Source: Nomia melanderi | Taxonomy: Eukaryota > Arthropoda > Insecta > Hymenoptera > Halictidae | Assembly: GCF_051020985.1 (NCBI RefSeq) | Contig: NC_134999.1 | Coordinates: forward strand, 7,502,001 to 7,566,000 | Direction of reading: 5' to 3' | DNA length: 64,000 nucleotides | Shown: positions 36,495 to 46,000 of the stretch, in pieces | How the letters are laid out: the number at the start of each line of letters is the position of its first letter | How positions within the stretch are numbered: position 1 is the first letter of the stretch | Program-made: the position numbers and the translations under genes | Notes under the pieces: generated by a model | Told to the model about the DNA's origin: nothing | Databases searched by the model: none | The model's input: the letters and a program-made list of their open reading frames with translations, nothing else

Positions 36495-38964
36495 CTTTGG
36501 CAACCTGGTTTGTATAGTCTAAAGTCATTTTCGACCAAAAGTATCCAGACCTTCCCATCGGTCAGCCGGATGTAGCCTTGGTCCCTATAAGACCTCGGCC
36601 TGGTATCCAATCACTGCTAAGTCAAATGACTACCCCCTACCTTCATGGCAATTCTGCCCTACGGAATCCAAGTTTTCCACTTTGGAAACCTGGATTGTAT
36701 AGTCTAAGGTCAATTTCGACCAAACGTATCCCGACCTTCCCATCGGTCAGCCGGATGTAGCCTTGGAACCAATGAGTCCTCGTCCTGGAGTCCCATCACT
36801 GCTAAGGCAAATGGCTCCCCCGACCTTCCTGGCAATTCTGGCGGACGGAATCCAAGTTTTCCACTTTGGCAACCTGGTTTGTATAGTCTAAAGCCATTTT
36901 CGACCAAAAGTAACCCGACCTTCCCATCGGTCAGCCGGATGTAGCCTTGGTCCCTTTGAGATCTCGTCCTGGAGTCCCATCACTGCTAAGTCAAATGGCT
37001 TCCCCCGACCTTCCTGGCAATTCTGCCCCGACGGAATGCAAGTTTTGCACTTTGGAAACCTGGATTGTATAGTCTAAAGTCAATTTCGACCAAAAGTATC
37101 CCGACCTTCCCATCTGTCAGCCGGATGTAGCCTTGGTCCCTATGAGACCTCTCCCTGGTGTCCAATCACTGCTAAGTCGAATGGCTTCCCCCGACCTTCC
37201 TGGTAAGTCTGGCCGACGGAATCCAAGTTTTCCACTTTGAAAACCTGGTTTGTATAGTCTAAAGTCAATTTCGACCAAAAGAATCCCGACCTTCCCATCG
37301 GTCAGCCGGATGTAGCCTTGGTCCCTATGACACCTCGACCTGGTGTCCAATCACTGCTAAGTCAAATGGCTACCCCCGACCTTCCTGGCAATTCTGCCCG
37401 ACGGAATCCTAGTTTTGTACTTTGTAAACCTGGACTGTATTGTCTAAAGTCAATTTCGACCTAAAGTAACCCGACCTTCTCTTCGGTCAGCCGGATGTAG
37501 CCTTGTTCCTATCAGACCTCGTCCTGGAGTCCCAACACTGCTAAGTCAAATGACTACTCCCGACCTTCCTCGCAATTCCGGCCGACGGAATCCAAGTTTT
37601 CCACTTTGAAAACCTGGTTTGTATAGTCTAAAGTCATTTTCGTCCAAAAGTATCAGGACCTTCCCATCGGTCAGGCGGATGTAGCCTTGGTCCCTATGAG
37701 ACCCCGCCCTGGTATCCAACCACAGCTAAGTCAAATGACTACCCCCGACCTTCATGGCAATTCTGCCCGACGGAATACAAGTTTTCCACTTTGGAAGCCT
37801 GGATTGAATAGTCTAAGGTCAATTTCGACCAAACGTATCCCGACCTTCCCATCGGTCAGCCGGATGTAGCCTTGGTCCCTATCAGACCTCTCCCTGGTGT
37901 CCAATCACTTCTAAGTCAAATGGCTACCCCCGACCTTCCTGGCAATTCTGGCGGACGGAATCCAAGTTTTCCACTTTGGCAACCTGGTTTGTTTAGTCTA
38001 AAGCCATTTTCGACCAAAAGTATCCAGACCTTCCCATCGGTCAGCCGGATGTAGCCTTGGTCCCTATGAGACCTCGCCCTGGTGTCCAATCACTGCTCAG
38101 TCAAATCGCTACCCCCGACCTTCCTGGCAATTCTGGCCAACGGAATCCAAGTTTTATACTTTGGCAACCTGGTTTGTATAGTCTAAAGTCAATTTCGACC
38201 AATAGTATCCCGACCTTCAAATCGGTCGGCCGGATGTAGCCTTGGAACCTATGAGACCTCGTCCTGGAGTCCCATCACTACTAAGTCAAATGGCTACCCC
38301 CGACCTTCCTGGCAATTCTGCCCGACGGAATCCAAGTTTTCCACATTGGCAACCTGGTTTGTATAGTCTAAAGTCATTTTCGACCAAAAGTATCCAGACC
38401 TTAACATCGGTCCGCCGGATGTAGCCTTGGTCCCTGTGAGATCTCGTCCTGGAGTCCCATCACTGCTAAGTCAAATGGCTACCCCCGACCTTCCTGGTAA
38501 TTCTGCCCTACGGAGCCCAAGTTTTCTACTTAGGAAACCTGGTTTGTATAGTCTAAAGTCAATTTCGACCAAACGTATCCCGAACTTCCCACGGGTCAGC
38601 CGGATGTAGGCTTCGTCCCTATGAGACATCGTCGTGGAGTCCCATCACTGCTAAGTCAAATGGCTACCCCCGACCTTCCTGGCAATTCTGCCCGACGGAA
38701 TCCAAGTTTTGCACTTTGGCAACCTGGTTTGTATAGTCTAAAGTCAATTTCGACCAAAAGTATCCCGACCTTCCCATCGGTCAGCCGGATGTAGCCTTCG
38801 TCCCTATGAGACATGGTCCTGTAGTCCCATCACTGCTAAGTCAAATGGCTACCCCCGACCTTCCTGGCAATTCTGCCCGACGTGATCCAAGTTTTGCACT
38901 TTGGAAACCTGGATTGTATAGTCTAAAGTCATTTTCGGCCAAAAGTATCCTGAGCTTCCCATCG
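36495..38964. repeat. ~14-monomer higher-order block, copy 2
   Basis: It repeats 39083 onward at offset 2,588 (14 monomers less two bases) and 32979 onward at offset 3,516. It holds both monomers (38057-38239 and 38242-38424) that are fused in copy 1. A single-base loss (GGCTCCCCCGACC near 36813) distinguishes it from both other copies, which have GGCTACCCCCGACC there. Confidence 0.9.
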
Positions 38965-41900
38965 GTCACCGGATGTAGCCTTGGTCCCTATGAGACCTCG
39001 TCCTGGAGGGTAATTACTGCTAAGTCAAATGGCTTCCCCAGACCTTCCTGGCAATTCTGGCCTACGGAATCCACGTTTTCCACTTTGGCAACCTGGTTTG
39101 TATAGTCTAAAGTCATTTTCGACCAAAAGTATCCAGACCTTCCCATCGGTCAGCCGGATGTAGCCTTGGTCCCTATAAGACCTCGGCCTGGTATCCAATC
39201 ACTGCTAAGTCAAATGACTACCCCCTACCTTCATGGCAATTCTGCCCTACGGAATCCAAGTTTTCCACTTTGGAAACCTGGATTGTATAGTCTAAGGTCA
39301 ATTTCGACCAAACGTATCCCGACCTTCCCATCGGTCAGCCGGATGTAGCCTTGGAACCAATGAGTCCTCGTCCTGGAGTCCCATCACTGCTAAGGCAAAT
39401 GGCTACCCCCGACCTTCCTGGCAATTCTGGCGGACGGAATCCAAGTTTTCCACTTTGGCAACCTGGTTTGTATAGTCTAAAGCCATTTTCGACCAAAAGT
39501 AACCCGACCTTCCCATCGGTCAGCCGGATGTAGCCTTGGTCCCTTTGAGATCTCGTCCTGGAGTCCCATCACTGCTAAGTCAAATGGCTTCCCCCGACCT
39601 TCCTGGCAATTCTGCCCCGACGGAATGCAAGTTTTGCACTTTGGAAACCTGGATTGTATAGTCTAAAGTCAATTTCGACCAAAAGTATCCCGACCTTCCC
39701 ATCTGTCAGCCGGATGTAGCCTTGGTCCCTATGAGACCTCTCCCTGGTGTCCAATCACTGCTAAGTCGAATGGCTTCCCCCGACCTTCCTGGTAAGTCTG
39801 GCCGACGGAATCCAAGTTTTCCACTTTGAAAACCTGGTTTGTATAGTCTAAAGTCAATTTCGACCAAAAGAATCCCGACCTTCCCATCGGTCAGCCGGAT
39901 GTAGCCTTGGTCCCTATGACACCTCGACCTGGTGTCCAATCACTGCTAAGTCAAATGGCTACCCCCGACCTTCCTGGCAATTCTGCCCGACGGAATCCTA
40001 GTTTTGTACTTTGTAAACCTGGACTGTATTGTCTAAAGTCAATTTCGACCTAAAGTAACCCGACCTTCTCTTCGGTCAGCCGGATGTAGCCTTGTTCCTA
40101 TCAGACCTCGTCCTGGAGTCCCAACACTGCTAAGTCAAATGACTACTCCCGACCTTCCTCGCAATTCCGGCCGACGGAATCCAAGTTTTCCACTTTGAAA
40201 ACCTGGTTTGTATAGTCTAAAGTCATTTTCCTCCAAAAGTATCAGGACCTTCCCATCGGTCAGGCGGATGTAGCCTTGGTCCCTATGAGACCCCGCCCTG
40301 GTATCCAACCACAGCTAAGTCAAATGACTACCCCCGACCTTCATGGCAATTCTGCCCGACGGAATACAAGTTTTCCACTTTGGAAGCCTGGATTGAATAG
40401 TCTAAGGTCAATTTCGACCAAACGTATCCCGACCTTCCCATCGGTCAGCCGGATGTAGCCTTGGTCCCTATCAGACCTCTCCCTGGTGTCCAATCACTTC
40501 TAAGTCAAATGGCTACCCCCGACCTTCCTGGCAATTCTGGCGGACGGAATCCAAGTTTTCCACTTTGGCAACCTGGTTTGTTTAGTCTAAAGCCATTTTC
40601 GACCAAAAGTATCCAGACCTTCCCATCGGTCAGCCGGATGTAGCCTTGGTCCCTATGAGACCTCGCCCTGGTGTCCAATCACTGCTCAGTCAAATCGCTA
40701 CCCCCGACCTTCCTGGCAATTCTGGCCAACGGAATCCAAGTTTTATACTTTGGCAACCTGGTTTGTATAGTCTAAAGTCAATTTCGACCAATAGTATCCC
40801 GACCTTCAAATCGGTCGGCCGGATGTAGCCTTGGAACCTATGTGACCTCGTCCTGGAGTCCCATCACTACTAAGTCAAATGGCTACCCCCGACCTTCCTG
40901 GCAATTCTGCCCGACGGAATCCAAGTTTTCCACATTGGCAACCTGGTTTGTATAGTCTAAAGTCATTTTCGACCAAAAGTATCCAGACCTTAACATCGGT
41001 CCGCCGGATGTAGCCTTGGTCCCTGTGAGATCTCGTCCTGGAGTCCCATCACTGCTAAGTCAAATGGCTACCCCCGACCTTCCTGGTAATTCTGCCCTAC
41101 GGAGCCCAAGTTTTCTACTTAGGAAACCTGGTTTGTATAGTCTAAAGTCAATTTCGACCAAACGTATCCCGAACTTCCCACGGGTCAGCCGGATGTAGGC
41201 TTCGTCCCTATGAGACATCGTCGTGGAGTCCCATCACTGCTAAGTCAAATGGCTACCCCCGACCTTCCTGGCAATTCTGCCCGACGGAATCCAAGTTTTG
41301 CACTTTGGCAACCTGGTTTGTATAGTCTAAAGTCAATTTCGACCAAAAGTATCCCGACCTTCCGCTCGGTCAGCCGGATGTAGCCTTCGTCCCTATGAGA
41401 CATGGTCCTGTAGTCCCATCACTGCTAAGTCAAATGGCTACCCCCGACCTTCCTGGCAATTCTGCCCGACGTGATCCAAGTTTTGCACTTTGGAAACCTG
41501 GATTGTATAGTCTAAAGTCATTTTCGGCCAAAAGTATCCTGAGCTTCCCATCGGTCAGCCAGATGTAGCCTTGGTCCCTATGAGACCTTGTCCTGGACTC
41601 CCATCACAGCTAAGTCAAATGGCTACCCCCGACCTTCCTGGCAATTCTGCCCGGACGGAATGCAAGTTTTGCACTTTGGAAAGCTGGATTGTATAGTCGA
41701 AAGTCATTTTCGACCAAAAGTATCCCGACCTTCCCATCGGTCGGCCGGATGTAGCCTTGGACCCTATGAGTCCTCGCCCTGGTGTCCAATCACTGCTAAG
41801 TCAAATGGCTACCCCCGACCTTCCTGGCAATTCTGGCCGACGGAATCCAAGTTTTCCACTTTGGAAACCTGGATTGTTTAGACTAAAGTCAATTTCGACC

Positions 41901-42121
41901 AAAAGTATCCCGAACTTCCCATCGGTCAGCCGGATGTAGCCTTGGAACCTATGAGACCTCGTCCTGGAGTCCCATCACTGCTAAGTTAAATGACTACCCC
42001 CGACCTTCCTGGCAATTCTGCCCGGCGGAATCCAAGTTTTGCACTTTGGAAACCTGGATTGTATAGTCCAAAGTCAATTTCGACCAAAAGTATCCCGACC
42101 TTCCCATCGTTCAGCCGGATG
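38965..42121. repeat. ~14-monomer higher-order block, copy 3
   Basis: It opens with the same GTCACCGGATG junction as copy 1 and follows copy 2 at 2,588. Past about 41548 it continues like copy 1 (41588-42118 equals 35299-35830) with CGGACGGAATGC, AGTCGAAAGTC, GGACCCTATGAGTCC, AGACTAAAGTC and CGGCGGAATCC. Private changes include CTATGTGACC at about 40850, CATTTTCCTCC at about 40225 and CCGCTCGGTC at about 41362. Confidence 0.9.
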
Positions 42122-42658
42122 TAGCCTTGGTCCCTATGAGACCTCTCCCTGGTGCCCCATCACAGGTAAGTCAAATGGCTCCCCCGACCTTCCTCGCAAT
42201 TCCGGCCGACGGAATCCAAGTTTTATACTTTGGCAACCTGGTTTGTATAGTCTAAAGTCAATTTCGATCAAAAGTATACGGAACTTCCCACCGGTCAGCC
42301 GGATGTAGCCTTGGAACCTATGAGACCTCGTCCTGGAGTCCCATCACTGCTAAGTCAAATGGTTACCCACGACCTTCCTGGCAATTCTGCCCGACGGAAT
42401 CCAAGTTATGCACTTTGGAAACCTGGTTTGTATAGTCTAAAGTCAATTTCGACCAAATGTATCCCGACCTTCCCATCGGTCAGCCGGATGTAGCCTTGGT
42501 CCCTATGAGACCTCGCCCTGGTGTCCAATCACTGCTAAGTCAAATGGCTACCCCCGACGTTCCTGGCAATTCTGGCCGACGGAATCCAAGTTTTCCACTT
42601 TGGAAACCTGTATTGTTTAGTCTAAAGCCAATTTCGACAAAAAGTATCCAGACCTGCC

Positions 42659-42675
42659 CATCGGTCAGCCGGATG
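42659..42675. other. Conserved bulged dyad at monomer boundary (representative)
   Basis: CATCGG and CCGGATG flank TCAG and can form a six-base-pair stem with a one-base bulge and a four-base loop. The motif spans the junction from monomer position 182 to 13 and is present in most copies. Occasional copies have CATTGG, CATGGG, CCGAATG or GTCACC instead. By eye it lies in one of the least variable parts of the monomer. It could be a protein-binding or cruciform-prone site, but the sequence shows only the symmetry. Confidence 0.55.
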
Positions 42676-42682
42676 TAGCCTT

Positions 42683-42697
42683 GGTCCCTATGAGACC
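42683..42697. other. Short dyad GGTC-N7-GACC (representative)
   Basis: GGTC and GACC flank the seven bases CCTATGA at monomer positions 21-35. The dyad is destroyed in the GGAACC, CGTCCC...GACATC and GATCTC variants, so it belongs to a monomer subset only. No function is implied beyond possible hairpin formation. Confidence 0.35.
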
Positions 42698-42776
42698 TCG
42701 CCCTGGTGTCCAATCACTGCTAAGTCAAATGACTACCCCCGACCTTCCTGGCAATTCTGGCCGACGGAATCCAAGT

Positions 42777-42791
42777 TTTCCACTTTGGAAA
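42777..42791. other. Short dyad TTTCC-N5-GGAAA (representative)
   Basis: TTTCC and GGAAA are separated by ACTTT at monomer positions 115-129, a perfect five-base-pair inverted repeat. Two very common variants break it: TTTGC on the left side and GGCAA on the right. It is therefore polymorphic across the array. Short dyads are often noted in centromeric satellites lacking a CENP-B box, but a link here is inference. Confidence 0.4.
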
Positions 42792-44331
42792 CCTGGATTG
42801 TATAGTCTAACGTCAATTTCGACCAAAAGTATCCCGAACTTCCCATCGGTCAGCCGGATGTAGCCTTGGAACCTATGAGACCTCGTCCTGGAGTCCCATC
42901 ACTGCTAAGTCAAATGGCTACCCCCGACCTTCCTGGCAATTCCGGCCGACGGAATCCAAGTTTTCCACTTTGGAAACCTGGTTTGTATAGTCTAAAGTCA
43001 ATTTCGACTACAAGTATCCCGAACTTCCCATCGGTCAGCCGGATGTAGCCTTGGTCCCTATGAGACCTCGCCCTGGTGTCCAATCACTGCTAAGTCAAAT
43101 GGCTACCCCCGAACTTCCTGGCAATTCTGCCCGACGGAATCCAAGTTTTTCACTTTGGAAACCTGGATTGTATAGTCGAAAGTCATTTGCGACCAAAAGT
43201 ATCCCGACCTTCCCATCGGTCGGCCGGATGTAGCCTTGGAACCTATGAGACCTCGTCCTGGAGTCCCATCACTACTAAGTCAAATGGCTACCCCCAACCT
43301 TCCTGGCAATTCTGCCCGACGGAACCCAAGTTTTCTACTTAGGAAACCTGGATTGTATAGTCTAAAGTCAATTTCGACCAAAAGTATCCTGAACTTCCCA
43401 CGGGTCAGCCGGATGTAGGCTTCGTCCCTATGAGACATCGTCGTGGAGTCCAATCACTGCTAAGTCAAGTTGCTACCCCCGACCATCCTGGCAATTGTGG
43501 CCGACGGAATCCAAGTTTTCCACTTTGGCAACCTGGTTTGTATAGTCTAAAGTCATTTTCGACCAAATGTATCCCGACCTTCCCATCGGTCAGCCGGATG
43601 TAGCCTTGGTCCCTATGAGACCTCGCCCTGGTGTCCAATCACTGCTAAGTCAAATGGCTACCCCCGACGTTCCTGGCAATTCTGGCCGACGGAATCCAAG
43701 TTTTCCACTTTGGAAACCTGTATTGTTTAGTCTAAAGCCAATTTCGACAAAAAGTATCCAGACCTGCCCATCGGTCAGCCGGATGTAGCCTTGGTCCCTA
43801 TGAGACCTCGCCCTGGTGTCCAATCACTGCTAAGTCAAATGACTACCCCCGACCTTCCTGGCAATTCCGGCCGACGGAGTCCAAGTTTTCCACTTTGAGA
43901 ACCTGGTTTGTATAGTCTTAAGTCAATTTTGACCAAAAGTATCCCGACCTTCCCATCGGTCAGCCGGATGTAGCCTTGGTCCCTGTGAGATCTCGTCCTG
44001 GAGTCCCATCACTGCTAAGTCAAATGGCTACCCCCAACCTTCCTGGCAATTCTGCCCGACGGAACCCAAGTTTTCTGTTTAGGAAACCTGGATTGTATAG
44101 TCTAAAGTCAATTTCGACCAAAAGTATCCTGAACTTCCCACGGGTCAGCCGGATGTAGGCTTCGTCCCTATGAGACATCGTCGTGGAGTCCAATCACTGC
44201 TAAGTCAAGTTGCTACCCCCGACCTTCCTGGCAATTCTGGCCGACGGAGTCCACGTTTTCCACTTTGGAAACCTGGTTTGTATAGTCTAAAGTCAATTTC
44301 GACCAAAAGTATCCCGACCTTCCCATCGGTC

Positions 44332-44512
44332 AGCCGGATGTATCGTCCCTATGAGACATGGTCCTGGAGTCCCATCACTGCTAAGTCAAATGGCTACCCC
44401 CGACCTTCCTGGCAATTCTGCCCGACGGAATCCAAGTTTTGCACTTTGGAAACTTGGATTGTATAGTCTAAAGTCATTTTCGACCAAAAGTATGCAGAGC
44501 TTCCCATCGGTC
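44332..44512. repeat. 181-bp monomer with a four-base deletion
   Basis: GATGTATCGTCCC replaces GATGTAGCCTTCGTCCC, a loss of GCCT between 44342 and 44343 just after the conserved boundary dyad. This is the only copy of this change I noticed. It shifts the reading frames, which is why a longer 98-codon frame crosses this point. Confidence 0.8.
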
Positions 44513-46000
44513 AGCCGGATGTAGCCTTGGTCCCTATGAGACCTCGTCCTGGAGTCCCATCACAGCTAAGTCAAATGGCTACCCCCGACCTTCCTGGCAA
44601 TTCTGCCCGACGGAATCCAAGTTTTCCACTTTGGCAACCTGGATTGTATAGTCTAACGTCAATTTCGACCAAAAGTATCCCGAACTTCTCATCGGTCAGC
44701 CGGATGTAGCCTTAGTCCCTGTGAGATCTCGTCCTGGAGTCCCATCACTGCTAAGTCAAATGGCTACCCCCGACCTTCCTGGTAATTCTGCCCGACGGAG
44801 CCCAAGTTTTCTACTCAGGAAACCAGGTTTGTATAGTCTAAAGTCAATTTCGACCAAAAGTATCCCGAACTTCCCACGGGTCAGCCGGATGTAGGCTTCC
44901 TCCCTATGATACATCGTCGTGGAGTCCCATCACTGCAAAGTCAAATGGCTACCCCCGACCTTCCTGGCAATTCTGCCCGACGGAATCCAAGTTTTGCACT
45001 TTGGAAACCTGGATTGTATTGTCTAAAGTCATTTTCGACAAAAAGTATCCAGTCGTTCCCATCGGTCAGCCGGATGTAGCCTTGGTCCCTATGAGAAATC
45101 GTCCTGGAGTCCCGTCACTGCTAAGTCAAAAGGCTACCCCCGATATTCCTGAAGATTCTGGCCGACGGAATCCAAGTTTTCCACTTTGGAAACCTGGTTT
45201 GTATAGTCTAAAGTCAATTTCGACCAAAAGTATCCCGACCTTCCCATCGGTCAGTCGGATGTAGCCTTCGTCCCTATGAGACATCGTCCTGGAGTCCCAT
45301 CACTGCTAAGTCAAATAGCTACCCCCGACCTTCCTGCCAATTCTGGCCGACGGAATCCAAGTTTTCCACTTTGGCAACCTGGTTTGAATAGTCTAAAGTC
45401 AATTTCGACCAAAAGTATACCGAACTTCCCATGGGTCAGCCGGATGTAGCCTTCGTCCCTATGAGACCTCTCCCAGGTGTCCAATCACTGCTGAGTCAAA
45501 TGGCTTCCCCCGACCTTCCTGGCAATTCTGGCCCACGGAATCCAAGTTTTCCACTTTGGAAACCTGGTTTGTATAGTCTAAAGTCAATTTCGACCAAAAG
45601 TATCCCGACCTTCCCATCGGTCAGCCGGATGTAGCCTTGGTCCCTATGAGATCTCGTCCTGGAGTCCCATCACTGCTAAGTCAAATGACTACCCCCGACC
45701 TTCATGGCAATTCTGCCCGACGGAATCCAAGTTTCCCACTTTGGCAACCTGGTTTGTATAGTCTAAAGTCAATTTCGACCAAAAGTATCCAGACCTTCCC
45801 ATCGGTCAGCCGGATGTAGCCTTGGTCCCTATGAGACCTCGCCCTGGTGTCCAATCACTGCTAAGTCAAATGGCTAACCCCGACCTTCCTGGCAATTCTG
45901 GCCGACGGAATCCAAGTTTTCCACTTTGGCAACCTGGTTTGAATAGTCTAAAGTCAATTTCGACCATAAGAATCCCGACCCTCCCATCGGTCAGCCGGAT

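Larger units (their letters stand above)
42663..42847. repeat. Reference 185-bp monomer used as ruler
   Basis: This near-consensus copy runs from GGTCAGCC to the base before the next GGTCAGCC and is exactly 185 bp. Two arms can be distinguished. The left arm (monomer positions about 15-75) carries linked variants such as CGCCCTGGTGTCC, CGTCCTGGAGTCC or CTCCCTGGTGTCC. A central, C-rich to mixed part (75-110) is followed by a right arm (about 120-180) with alternatives TCAATTTCG or TCATTTTCG, and ATCCCGACC, ATCCCGAAC or ATCCAGACC. The right arm holds most A/T runs, and the left arm is C-rich on this strand. Confidence 0.93.
42681..42863 (+). other. Non-coding 60-codon open frame, one per monomer (representative)
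   Basis: This stands for the many 60-codon frames repeated at 185-bp spacing. It begins at TTG (first ATG is codon 4) and ends at the TAG in GGATGTAGCC. 185 is not a multiple of 3, so the next copy is in another frame and no long repeat protein can be read. The common differences between copies change the amino acid: P/Q in GVPS or GVQS, A/T and T/S before the PDL, G/A before RRN, K/Q before PGL, I/F in SIS or SFS, P/Q in SIP or SIQ, T/N before F. That is the reverse of what purifying selection on a protein would leave. No promoter or signal peptide is visible. I regard it as a by-product of stop-poor sequence. Confidence 0.9.
42122..46000. repeat. Satellite segment I: mixed monomers, four- and six-monomer duplications
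   Basis: About 21 monomers. 42445-42750 repeats at 43555-43860 (1,110 bp, six monomers) with CCAAATGTATCCCG, GACGTTCCTGG, CCTGTATTG and CGACAAAAAG. 43291-43480 repeats at 44031-44220 (740 bp, four monomers) with CCCCCAACC, TTAGGAAACC, GATGTAGGCTTCG and CAAGTTGC. A 181-bp monomer with a four-base loss lies at 44341. 43051-43280 resembles 52286-52515. Confidence 0.85.

Noticed and set aside
42800..42808. TATA-like GTATAG as a promoter in each monomer
   Set aside because: It is a six-base resemblance only, repeated in every unit, with no other promoter element or transcript evidence.
42810..42840. CENP-B box (TTCG....A..CGGG or its complement)
   Set aside because: TTTCGACCAAAAGTATCCCG and CCCGACCTTCCCATCGG look suggestive but fail the required spacing and bases in the consensus and the common variants. 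I did not scan every monomer exhaustively.
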